NCBI RefSeq assembly: GCF_013249045.1
Contig: NZ_JABRWP010000003.1
Span: forward strand, 372,001-436,000
Direction of reading: 5' to 3'
Length of the DNA stretch: 64,000 bases
DNA from: Winogradskyella eckloniae
Lineage (GTDB): Bacteria; Bacteroidota; Bacteroidia; Flavobacteriales; Flavobacteriaceae
Part shown: piece by piece, positions 42,993 through 50,491 of the stretch
How the letters are laid out: each line of letters opens with the position of its first letter
Numbering within the stretch: the stretch's first letter is position 1
The notes under the pieces: model-generated
Database searches by the model: none
Seen by the model: only the letters and a program-made list of their open reading frames with translations
Told to the model about the DNA's origin: nothing
Made by a program: the position numbers and the translations under genes

Positions 42993-43997
42993 ATGACCAT
43001 TAAAGCAAGATTTACCATTTTATTAGCGGTTTTATTTGGATGCGTAGTGCATGCCCAAGACCCTATATTTACGCAATCGAATTATATTCAAGAAACTTTA
43101 AATCCTGGGTTTACTGGGTTTGAAGATAATGATAGAGTCAGTGCTGGTGTATTGAGTAGAACCCAATGGCCCAATTTAGATTTAAAAGTAAGTACACAAT
43201 ATTTTTTCATTAATAAATCTTACGAAAACAGAAACAGTTCTGGTAGTGGTATAGGGTTTAATGCCATGTGGCAAAATGAATCCTTTAGCAATTACAATTT
43301 TTACCAAGTGAATGCCAACTATATGCATCGTGTTAATCTCAATGGTGGATGGTTTTTTAGACCAGCCTTAGAAGTTGGTTTTGGACTAAAAGATGTAGGT
43401 TTTAACAGTTTAACATTGGCCGATCAAATAAATATTAATACAGGTGTGATTCATCCCAATTCTGTAGATCCCTTTGGTGCAAATACAGAAAATATTGTGT
43501 TTTTTGATGTCTCTGCAGGTGTGGTCTTTGAGAAAAAAGCAAGGAATGACAATACCTATTGGTTTGGTTTTTCGGCAAAACACCTTAATCGACCAAATAT
43601 CTCATTCATAAGAGATCAGAATGTACCATTAGATATTTTTTATTCCGTACATGGTAATTATCGTTTTCCATTTTTGCAAGATTACAGAATAATGATGACC
43701 GCTAATTATATGCAACAAGGCGAATACAATCGCCTAGATATAGGTTCATTATTTCATGTTAATCAGTTTTTAGTTGGACTCACTGCAGCGACAAATCCGG
43801 CTAGGAATGATAATAATAGTCATCTTCTCACGTCCATAAATAGTTTTATAGGCTTAGAATATACTAGTTTTAGATTCGGGCTGTCTTACGATGCTAATAT
43901 TTCAAAAATTGGTAGAACGAATGGTGTCTACGAGTTTTCTGTTACTTACATGTCGCGCTGTCGCAATTGCCCAACAGATCGTAGTCGTAAGCGCTAA
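42993..43997 (+). CDS. PorP/SprF family T9SS membrane protein
   Basis: A 334-residue outer-membrane protein with signal ending at VVHAQDP. PorP/SprF features are the start QDPIFTQSNYIQETLNPGFTGF and strands such as GIGFNAMWQNESF, ending in FSVTYMSRCRNC. SprF-like proteins are needed to secrete or attach the type B cargo encoded next door. It begins six bases after the giant gene, so the two form an operon. The C-terminal Arg/Cys-rich tail (CRNCPTDRSRKR) is unusual for a barrel end but seen in SprF relatives. Confidence 0.95.
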   Translation: MTIKARFTILLAVLFGCVVHAQDPIFTQSNYIQETLNPGFTGFEDNDRVSAGVLSRTQWPNLDLKVSTQYFFINKSYENRNSSGSGIGFNAMWQNESFSNYNFYQVNANYMHRVNLNGGWFFRPALEVGFGLKDVGFNSLTLADQININTGVIHPNSVDPFGANTENIVFFDVSAGVVFEKKARNDNTYWFGFSAKHLNRPNISFIRDQNVPLDIFYSVHGNYRFPFLQDYRIMMTANYMQQGEYNRLDIGSLFHVNQFLVGLTAATNPARNDNNSHLLTSINSFIGLEYTSFRFGLSYDANISKIGRTNGVYEFSVTYMSRCRNCPTDRSRKR

Positions 43998-44055
43998 TGG
44001 ATGAAGGCGCAAATCGGTTCAATACAACTTTAATGCTTTGTCTATATTTTAAACC

Positions 44056-44568
44056 ATGCCAGACTTCAAAAAAGAATTTTATTATAGACGCGCTGACGAT
44101 TCAGATTTTGAACAGCTTAAAGCATTAGGAAAGGCATCATATGCTGAATTTAGTACGGTGTTAACCAAAGCAAATTGGGATAAAATGAACGCTTTTCTCA
44201 ATAGTGATACAGGTTTAAAACAACGCATTGCGCAAAGTACGGTTTTTGTTTGTGAGCTGGATTCAGTAATTATAGGAATGATTTATTTAGTAGCTGGTGG
44301 TCATCCTACAACATTGTTTAAAGCCGATTGGAGTTATATAAGATTTCTGGGTGTGCATCCCAAACAAAGAGGTAAAGGTATAGGCAAAACGTTAACGGAA
44401 CTGTGTATTGCTCATGCCAAAGATACCCAAGAAACACATGTTGCTTTGCATACTTCCGAATTTATGGATGCGGCTAGAAATATCTATGAAACACGAGGCT
44501 TTAAGAAAGACAAAACCATTCAATATTTAGGCAAAACGTATTGGGTTTACCTGCTAGAATTAGACTAA
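44056..44568 (+). CDS. GNAT family N-acetyltransferase
   Basis: A 170-residue acetyltransferase with the acetyl-CoA motif FLGVHPKQRGKGIGKTLTEL near residues 97-116 (Q/R-x-x-G-x-G/A form) and the C-terminal AARNIYETRGF element. The acceptor substrate is unknown. Its ATG follows the PorP/SprF gene by about 60 bases with no terminator visible. Confidence 0.93.
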   Translation: MPDFKKEFYYRRADDSDFEQLKALGKASYAEFSTVLTKANWDKMNAFLNSDTGLKQRIAQSTVFVCELDSVIIGMIYLVAGGHPTTLFKADWSYIRFLGVHPKQRGKGIGKTLTELCIAHAKDTQETHVALHTSEFMDAARNIYETRGFKKDKTIQYLGKTYWVYLLELD

Positions 44569-44846
44569 AGGTAGCTGCTGCAGTACCAAAACACTGTTGT
44601 AAGGTGCGTTAAATGACTTAAATCTATTTTTGATTCATGCACATGTAAGACCTGCCTGTCAATGAGCGACTAGCAGCGCAACGCATTCTGAGTGCAGTTA
44701 GACTAAAAGTGCTTTCACTTTTGACTTTAGGATTTCGGTTTTGTGTAGCGTATGTTAAATCATTGTTAAGTTGTTCATTTTAAGGTGTTTTTGAGGATTT
44801 TGCGACATCCAAATTTCGATTTTCAACGTATCTTTAGTAACAGTAA
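44569..44846. other. Non-coding spacer with a hairpin
   Basis: No convincing gene. AAAAGTG (44705-44711) and CACTTTT (44716-44722) form a hairpin without a clear T-run. A minus-strand frame across 44755-44949 looks like chance. Confidence 0.4.
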
Positions 44847-45095
44847 ATGCTATTAACGATGAATCCATTACACATTTTAAAAAACAGACTTCAAAAATTA
44901 AGCTTTGGTACAACACAAAAAACTGAAAAGGGACAGAGTTCAACACCAAAACAAGTGATTACTAAAGCGTTTTCAAAAGACGAAGATACCTTTATGTTTA
45001 TCTAAACTAAGGACGATCAACCGCTACTAAAAATCAAGTCGGTTGACTTTGGCTGCTATGGCCTATTTAAAAATGTCGATTTTACTGTAATTTAA
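44847..45095 (+). pseudogene. Small gene interrupted by an in-frame stop
   Basis: From ATG at 44847 or 44859 the frame reads MNPLHILKNRLQKLSFG and on to DEDTFMFI, reaches TAA at 45003-45005, then continues in the same frame with a protein-like stretch (TKDDQPLLKIKSVDFGCYG, then LFKNVDFTVI) to TAA at 45093-45095. Both halves have normal composition, so a roughly 80-codon gene with one nonsense codon is the simplest reading. No family recognised. Confidence 0.4.
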
Positions 45096-45136
45096 CGGCA
45101 TTCTATAGGTATGCTATGGCTTTTTTTAATTCATAA

Positions 45137-45571
<435 letters not shown>

Positions 45572-45786
45572 AACGTTGGTTGTACGCTTTTTATTATTGG
45601 AAAAAGCACGTGTTGTTTGATAAAAACTGTGTTGTTCAGTGAAAACAATTTAAGTTATTAGTGTATAGATTACAATTAGTCCCAAGGAAAGGCCATAAAA
45701 GTGCGCCAAACGGGATGAATGTTATTTAAATTTCGATGGTCGTGAAAATCAGTCAACTTTAAAATCTGGTGCTTCATGATCAGGTT

Positions 45787-46476
45787 CTAATTACATATAT
45801 ATTTGTCAATCATGTATTGCGTTATAGGCTTGAGTGATTTTCCAGTTTCAGGATGCAACCCTAAACTGGTAAAGTATTCTAATTTTTTTTGCGCGTTTTT
45901 ACCATACCAAATCTTTACACTTCCATCTCTATTGAAGAGGGTGTCTTCGCATTTAGGCTTTATTTTTTTAAAATTGATGATACGTTCTTCTTTGTAGAAT
46001 TTAAGCTGATTCAAACTGTACTTGTTGGCATCTAAATTAACTTCGATATAATGATCTTCATTCCATATCATAAAGCGTTGTCTGTTCACGTAATTATAAA
46101 TTAATACACCAATAACTATGGTTAAGATGATTAGAGCTGTAATTACGGATTTCTTTCGGTCTAAAATATAGGTCGTTGAATCTCCTTGCGTATTAATTTC
46201 ATTATTTTGGTCTAAGTTGTGTTTTACAAAATCTGAATAATCACTATATCCCAAATATCGACTCAGTGAAATTGTTGCATGATTTTTAATCGTTATAGGA
46301 ATGCTTGGTGTACTGATGGCAGACTTATACTTAATACTTAAAATTTTAGCACCATAAGGCTCTTTACTATCTTCTAAAATATAGTCTGATAGTACCTGTG
46401 CTCTCGGATATACATTTACAGAGTTCACTTCTTCTTTTGCTTTTTCAAAAGCTTTTATAAGTAATGTATTGTGCAT
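45787..46476 (-). CDS. Membrane-anchored protein of unknown function
   Basis: A 229-residue protein with a cytosolic N-terminal part (about 110 residues, including LSRYLGYSDYSDFVKHN), one transmembrane helix (VITALIILTIVIGVLIYNYV, near 110-130), and a C-terminal part of about 100 residues with aromatic and Lys-rich stretches. The layout resembles a family of Flavobacteria proteins with a possible N-terminal DNA-binding or helical module, but I cannot name it. Its ATG directly follows the stop of a 36-residue frame (TAAATG). Confidence 0.7.
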   Translation of the reverse strand: MHNTLLIKAFEKAKEEVNSVNVYPRAQVLSDYILEDSKEPYGAKILSIKYKSAISTPSIPITIKNHATISLSRYLGYSDYSDFVKHNLDQNNEINTQGDSTTYILDRKKSVITALIILTIVIGVLIYNYVNRQRFMIWNEDHYIEVNLDANKYSLNQLKFYKEERIINFKKIKPKCEDTLFNRDGSVKIWYGKNAQKKLEYFTSLGLHPETGKSLKPITQYMIDKYICN

Positions 46477-46587
46477 TTAGTTGGTTTTTAAGCGTTTAAA
46501 CTTAGTAAAATTTGTATAGAAATCATTTGGAAATTCTTTTCCAATTCGTTTCCTGTTTTTTTCCATTAGTTCCAAAGTAAACTTCAT
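46477..46587 (-). CDS. Possible 36-residue small protein
   Basis: ATG at 46587, TAA at 46477-46479, abutting the next gene's ATG. The product starts MKFTLELMEKNRKRIGKEF and ends in KRLKTN. It is basic, with an amphipathic helix pattern. Abutting stop and start suggest translational coupling, but a frame this short could be chance. Confidence 0.4.
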   Translation of the reverse strand: MKFTLELMEKNRKRIGKEFPNDFYTNFTKFKRLKTN

Positions 46588-46680
46588 TCATTTGGCATAG
46601 AATTGATAACGGTCACCTACGCAAAGGGCCTTGCGAATTTCAATTCCATACTGAAGTTAGAATGTAAAATGCTGCATTAT

Positions 46681-46800
46681 TTGGGAAGGTAGAGCAGGTT
46701 TTACTTCACGACTTCACACTTCCCAAAATGGAGGTTTTTACCTCAAAAATAGTTGGTGTTGCTAAGCAACTATGCCTCTGAGAATTTCTCGGACAGCAAC
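46681..46800 (+). promoter_or_regulatory. Structured leader of the small lipoprotein gene
   Basis: Several inverted repeats in 120 bases: TTGGGAAG (46681-46688) with CTTCCCAA (46719-46726), GAGGT/ACCTC (46731-46744), GTTGC/GCAAC (46758-46770) and GAGA/TCTC (46780-46790). GTTGCT at 46758 can also pair with AGCAAC at 46795-46800, so alternative folds are possible. No known riboswitch recognised. Confidence 0.4.
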
Positions 46801-46829
46801 ACTATTGTCTAATTTTAAATCCATACAAA

Positions 46830-46985
46830 ATGAAAAAAATATATGTTATAATGTTTACGGTTTTCCTCAATTCAGTTTTTTTATCATGTAATCCTGAGAG
46901 TATAGCAGATGAAAATGTACCACAAGCCTGTTGTGGAGAAAACGGAGAAATTCCACCACCACCTCCAGAAGAAATTAGTGGTTAA
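46830..46985 (+). CDS. Tiny Cys-Cys/polyproline lipoprotein (51 residues)
   Basis: ATG at 46830, TAA at 46983-46985. The signal MKKIYVIMFTVFLNSVFLSC puts the lipid cysteine at residue 20, leaving a mature peptide of about 32 residues with adjacent cysteines (PQACCGENGE) and a run of five prolines (IPPPPPEE). Negative charge dominates. It lies 27 bases before the histidine kinase gene, and an intrinsic terminator follows. Small lipoproteins of this look occur in Flavobacteria next to signalling genes as far as I recall, but no function is known. It may be a periplasmic signal or inhibitor for the kinase. Confidence 0.7.
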   Translation: MKKIYVIMFTVFLNSVFLSCNPESIADENVPQACCGENGEIPPPPPEEISG

Positions 46986-47006
46986 TTAATATTTAGTTCT
47001 TATTTT

Positions 47007-47046
47007 AGAGGAATGAAATCAATCAATACTTCATTCCTCTTTTTTT
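47007..47046 (+). terminator. Intrinsic terminator overlapping the kinase start codon
   Basis: Arms 47007-47017 (AGAGGAATGAA) and 47030-47040 (TTCATTCCTCT) are perfect 11-base complements with a 12-base loop, followed by T to 47046. The kinase ATG at 47013 lies in the left arm. The hairpin would end transcripts of the small lipoprotein and hide the kinase start. Confidence 0.85.
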
Positions 47047-48680
47047 GTTTTATCTACAGCATATTATTTTTTCTAAGTATGCAATTTGTTAATGGGCAAG
47101 TAAAAAATGATAGTTTAAAGTATTATTCTCAATTAGCTTTAAAACCACAGCGTCCAGATGACTTAGATAAAGCCTTTAATTATTTTCAAAATCATTATGA
47201 AAATGCAGCTCAAAACAATAAATTATCCTTTGTTCTCAATGACCTCTACTATATTTCGAGTATCCATTACAAAAAAGGAGCTTATGAAGCTAGTGAAGAT
47301 AAGGCTCTAGAAGCGATAAAAATTTTAGATGCCAATCTAGATTACGAAAAAAACACACAACTTAGAAAAAGCTTTTATACGCTTTTAGGTCTATTATATT
47401 ACGAACAACGAAATCAAGCCAAGTGCTTAGAACTCTATGATAGAGTTTTAGAAATTACAGATAACGCAAGAGATAGTGCTATTGTTTACAATAATATTTC
47501 AAATATATATAGAAGGGATAAAAATTTAATTCAGGCTAAAGCACACTTACTCAAAGCTTACAAGGTATTGCCTAGGTTAACAGATACACTTGCTATTGCT
47601 CGTATTTTAGATAATTTGGGGTTTGTTTATTCACTTTTAAACGAAAGTTCTAAAGATTTACCGTTAATGCAATCCGCTTTAGAACTTAGAGAAGCAAAAA
47701 AAGACACCACATCACTGTATACAAGCTATTCGCATTTAGCGGAATATTATTATAAGGTAGACAGTTTAGACAAGTCCTTAAAAAATGCTTTAAAAGCTCA
47801 GGAATTCGCCAATCATATTAATTCGCCTATTTATAGGCATGATGCTTTAGGTATGTTAACTAAATTAAGTAAAGATAGCCATGCAAAAGCCTATAAAATA
47901 CTTAATGATAGTATAACTAATGCAGATAAAGAGCGTGCAAGTAAAGATGCTTTCTTAAAATATGATAATTCAGAATTTAAAAGAAAAGCTTTAGAAAGTC
48001 AGTTAAAAGAGGAGCAACAGAAAACGAGAACTATCATTGCCGTTATTGCAGGTGCTTTTATTACGTTAGTATCAATCTTTATTTATTTCTTATTGAAATC
48101 TAAGCATAGAAAGGAAAAAATACAACAAGTGTATGACACTGAATCAAGAATTTCTAAGCAAATACACGATGAGGTTGCCAACGATGTCTTTCAGTTTATG
48201 ACAAAACTAGAAAGTGAATCACTAAGTAATAGTCATCTCATAGATGATTTACAAGATATATACAGTAAAACAAGAGACATTTCAAAAGAACATGGTTCTA
48301 CAGAAGGCGATGATCTATTTGAAGACGTTATTAAAGATTTAGTTTTAAGTTTTAGTAATGCTTCTACAAGTGTATTAGCCAAAGGTAATGCTGATATTGA
48401 TTGGGAATCATTTTCTAAAATGAAAAGAACTACCATCTATAAAGTGTTGCAAGAACTATTAATAAATATGAAAAAGCATAGCCACGCTTCGATAGCCGTT
48501 TTAGCATTTAAAAATGAAGGAAAGAAAATCGTTTTAAATTATTCAGATAATGGTGTTGGTTGTAACTTAAATAAAAGTACAGGATTGCAAAATGTGGAAA
48601 ACCGTATTGAATCTCTAAACGGAACAATTACTTTTGAAACAGAACCTCATAAAGGATTTAAAACCCAAATTATTATTTAG
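47013..48680 (+). CDS. Sensor histidine kinase with TPR repeats, NarX/DesK type
   Basis: A 555-residue kinase. A signal segment (FLFFCFIYSILFFLSM) is followed by periplasmic TPR repeats over about residues 50-270, a transmembrane helix (TIIAVIAGAFITLVSIFIYFLL) near 343-364, a dimerisation helix with the phospho-acceptor histidine at about 385 (ISKQIHDEVANDVF), and a C-terminal ATPase domain (NMKKHSHAS, DNGVGCN, TGLQNVENRIESLNG). It is coupled to the response regulator two bases downstream. The ATG lies inside an intrinsic terminator, so expression may depend on read-through or translation. Confidence 0.9.
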   Translation: MKSINTSFLFFCFIYSILFFLSMQFVNGQVKNDSLKYYSQLALKPQRPDDLDKAFNYFQNHYENAAQNNKLSFVLNDLYYISSIHYKKGAYEASEDKALEAIKILDANLDYEKNTQLRKSFYTLLGLLYYEQRNQAKCLELYDRVLEITDNARDSAIVYNNISNIYRRDKNLIQAKAHLLKAYKVLPRLTDTLAIARILDNLGFVYSLLNESSKDLPLMQSALELREAKKDTTSLYTSYSHLAEYYYKVDSLDKSLKNALKAQEFANHINSPIYRHDALGMLTKLSKDSHAKAYKILNDSITNADKERASKDAFLKYDNSEFKRKALESQLKEEQQKTRTIIAVIAGAFITLVSIFIYFLLKSKHRKEKIQQVYDTESRISKQIHDEVANDVFQFMTKLESESLSNSHLIDDLQDIYSKTRDISKEHGSTEGDDLFEDVIKDLVLSFSNASTSVLAKGNADIDWESFSKMKRTTIYKVLQELLINMKKHSHASIAVLAFKNEGKKIVLNYSDNGVGCNLNKSTGLQNVENRIESLNGTITFETEPHKGFKTQIII

Positions 48681-48682
48681 TC

Positions 48683-49348
48683 ATGTTTAAGAAAGTTTTA
48701 ATTGTAGATGATCATGATGCTATTACTAAAAGCGTTCAGCAAGTACTAGCACACTGTAAGGTTAAAACTGTAGACGTAGTGCAGTACTGTGATGATGCCT
48801 TTTTAAAAGTGAAACGTGCAGCACTAGACCAACAAGACTATGATTTAGTGATTACAGATTTATCCTTTAAAAAAGACCATCGTAATGCTAATTTTGAATC
48901 TGGAGAAGCCTTAATTGCTGCGTTACGCAAAGATTTTACTGAATTGCCAATAATCGTTTATTCAATGAAAGATCAATTACAAAAAGTAAGATCTTTAGTC
49001 CATCAATTTGGTGTTAATGCCTACGTGTGTAAGGATAGGAAGGGGTCAATTCAATTGGAAGAAGCTATAAAAACAGTGGCACAACAGCATCGTTATTTAT
49101 CGCCTCAAGTAGCACAAGCAGTTAGTCCAAAAAGTCATTTAGAAATTTATGATTACGATATTCAATTGCTAAAATTACTATCTAATGGTCTATCACAAGA
49201 AGAGATTAGCCACCAGTTTAAATCTAAGGATATTAGTCCAAATAGTTTAAGTACTATAGAGAAACGATTAAATAAACTTCGTATTCAATTCAAGGCTAAT
49301 AATGCCATACACTTAGTGGCAACGGTAAAAGATTTAGGTTTAATTTAA
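48683..49348 (+). CDS. NarL-type response regulator
   Basis: A 221-residue regulator with receiver domain (VLIVDDHD, phospho-acceptor D59 in VITDLSF, K117) and a divergent LuxR-type helix-turn-helix near 150-221 (LKLLSNGLSQEEISHQFKS, then LSTIEKRLNKLRIQFKANNA). It follows the kinase by two bases. Palindromes at 49360, 49505 and 50015 with identical promoter spacing are its likely targets. The first begins only 11 bases after its stop codon. Confidence 0.92.
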   Translation: MFKKVLIVDDHDAITKSVQQVLAHCKVKTVDVVQYCDDAFLKVKRAALDQQDYDLVITDLSFKKDHRNANFESGEALIAALRKDFTELPIIVYSMKDQLQKVRSLVHQFGVNAYVCKDRKGSIQLEEAIKTVAQQHRYLSPQVAQAVSPKSHLEIYDYDIQLLKLLSNGLSQEEISHQFKSKDISPNSLSTIEKRLNKLRIQFKANNAIHLVATVKDLGLI

Positions 49349-49359
49349 AAAAGATAGTC

Positions 49360-49406
49360 TTTTACGGATTGCCGTAAAAAATATTATTGCGTTGTTTTTA
49401 AGTTTG
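49360..49406 (+). promoter_or_regulatory. Response-regulator-type operator and promoter, copy 1
   Basis: TTTTACGG (49360-49367), ATTG, CCGTAAAA (49372-49379), centre 49369.5. The -7 element TAAGTTTG is at 49399-49406, 29.5 bases from the centre. No -33 TTG is at the usual place, which fits an activator-dependent promoter. Transcription would run to the terminator at 49469-49501. Confidence 0.7.
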
Positions 49407-49411
49407 AAAGA

Positions 49412-49501
49412 TTTCTGCTTTTAGGGGATGTAAGGGAAATTGTTCTATCGTAGAAATTAAAATAATTGAAGAGGTATTCTTAATTGAATACCTCTTTTTT
49501 T
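49412..49501 (+). ncRNA. Candidate small RNA with terminator
   Basis: A short unit between the copy 1 promoter and a strong terminator (GAGGTATTC 49471-49479 with GAATACCTC 49486-49494, then a T-run). It holds an internal hairpin (TTCTA 49443-49447 with TAGAA 49451-49455). The only ATG is followed directly by TAA. Coding seems unlikely, so an RNA of about 90 bases is predicted. The start is approximate. Confidence 0.45.
49469..49501 (+). terminator. Intrinsic terminator of the candidate small RNA
   Basis: Eleven-base arms (AAGAGGTATTC and GAATACCTCTT) around a six-base loop, followed by T to 49501. It ends 121-153 bases after the response-regulator gene. Confidence 0.9.
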
Positions 49502-49504
49502 GTG

Positions 49505-49551
49505 CATTAAGGTTTTCCGTAAGGAAGTCTTTTATTTTGGTTTTAAGTTCG
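49505..49551 (+). promoter_or_regulatory. Response-regulator-type operator and promoter, copy 2 (degenerate)
   Basis: CATTAAGG (49505-49512), TTTT, CCGTAAGG (49517-49524), centre 49514.5; the left half matches 6 of 8 bases of copy 3. TAAGTTCG (49544-49551) starts 29.5 bases from the centre and differs at one base from TAnnTTTG. It precedes the lipoprotein at 49622. Confidence 0.6.
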
Positions 49552-49621
49552 CGATGGAAAGTCGGAATAAGCCGAAAACAGAATTAAAGCAGAAGTAGGT
49601 AAACAATAAATGTATTATTAA

Positions 49622-49984
49622 ATGAAAAGATTATCTATGTTATTAATTGTGGTATCAATGTGCTTTACAAGTTGTGCTGCTCACTATGGATTACCTCAAA
49701 ATTACAACCAGAATACGACAGAAGTGGTGTTGACAGAAAATAACTTTAAGGTTGTAAATATAGCTAAAGGAGAAGCCTCAGCGACCTATATTTTTGGTAT
49801 CGGTGGATTAGCTAAAAACGGCTTAGTTGCAGAAGCAAAAGCTAAAATGCTAAAATCAGCTGGTATGGAAGGTGCATCAAGAACTGTGATTAATGAATTG
49901 GTAGAAGTAAAGACTAGCGGGTTTTTATTTTTCTTTAATAAATATAAAGTAATTGTCTCAGGTCAAATAATTGAGTTTCTATAA
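49622..49984 (+). CDS. Small lipoprotein (DUF6567-like)
   Basis: A 120-residue lipoprotein with signal MKRLSMLLIVVSMCFTSC. The mature domain (QNTTEVVLTENNFKVVNIA, GEASATYIFGIGGLAKNGLV, then EAKAKMLKSAGMEGASRTVI) matches DUF6567 lipoproteins of Bacteroidetes as I remember them. It has its own promoter with a response-regulator-type operator (49505-49551) and ends about 30 bases before the next operator. It is likely induced with the following operon. Function unknown. Confidence 0.82.
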   Translation: MKRLSMLLIVVSMCFTSCAAHYGLPQNYNQNTTEVVLTENNFKVVNIAKGEASATYIFGIGGLAKNGLVAEAKAKMLKSAGMEGASRTVINELVEVKTSGFLFFFNKYKVIVSGQIIEFL

Positions 49985-50014
49985 TTTTTGCTATTAATTA
50001 GATGCTTTGCAGAG

Positions 50015-50061
50015 CCTTACGGAAATCCGTAAGGTTTTGTTTTTTAATGGTTTTATGTTTG
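50015..50061 (+). promoter_or_regulatory. Response-regulator-type operator and promoter, copy 3
   Basis: A perfect palindrome CCTTACGG-AAAT-CCGTAAGG (50015-50034), centre 50024.5, with TATGTTTG (50054-50061) again 29.5 bases away. It drives the operon from 50094. Its position excludes upstream start codons for that gene. Confidence 0.75.
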
Positions 50062-50093
50062 AGGATAACTTTAACTATAACATAATAGATAAT

Positions 50094-50489
50094 ATGATAT
50101 CAACCGAATTAAAAAGTCATTTTTTAAGACTTTATCAGATGGCCTTCTCAGATGACAATTTTGATGTGCTAGAATTAAAAATGTTATATCGTTTTGCTGA
50201 AGAAAGAGGAGTGTCAGAAGTGCAGTTGCAACAAGTTCTTTTAAACCCTTTAACTGACGACGCAAAAATTCCTGAAACTTTAAATTTAAAAATAGAATAC
50301 CTCAATGATTTAGCTAAAATGATATGGGCTGATGGAGTTGTAACGGAAGATGAAAGAAACACTCTATTAAAATATTGTAAAAGATTTGGTTTTTTAGATG
50401 AAAACCTACAACAATTAGTGGACTTTTTACTAGAGTGCGCTAAACAAAAATTGTCAGTTGAGGAAATAATTACAAAAATTAACGAATAA
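50094..50489 (+). CDS. TerB-like protein
   Basis: A 131-residue all-helical protein with two acidic helix motifs typical of the TerB/DjlA domain: FSDDNFDVLELKML and MIWADGVVTEDERNTL. TerB-type proteins often bind metal or membranes and belong to tellurite and stress resistance systems. The start is ATG 50094, after the promoter at 50015-50061; an earlier TTG reading would cross the operator. First gene of an operon with the next three (spacings 2, 3 and 11 bases). Confidence 0.82.
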   Translation: MISTELKSHFLRLYQMAFSDDNFDVLELKMLYRFAEERGVSEVQLQQVLLNPLTDDAKIPETLNLKIEYLNDLAKMIWADGVVTEDERNTLLKYCKRFGFLDENLQQLVDFLLECAKQKLSVEEIITKINE

Positions 50490-50491
50490 AT

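Noticed and set aside
44755..44949. Minus-strand frame of 64 codons
   Set aside because: No family, no promoter, and it overlaps the interrupted plus-strand gene, which has better composition.
45650..45721. Rhomboid-like C-terminal helix on the minus strand
   Set aside because: Only about 20 residues with a stop directly upstream; too little to annotate as a feature, so only mentioned as part of a decaying segment.
50007..50093. Upstream TTG start of the TerB-like gene
   Set aside because: It would place the start before the operator and -7 element at 50015-50061; the ATG at 50094 follows the predicted transcript start.
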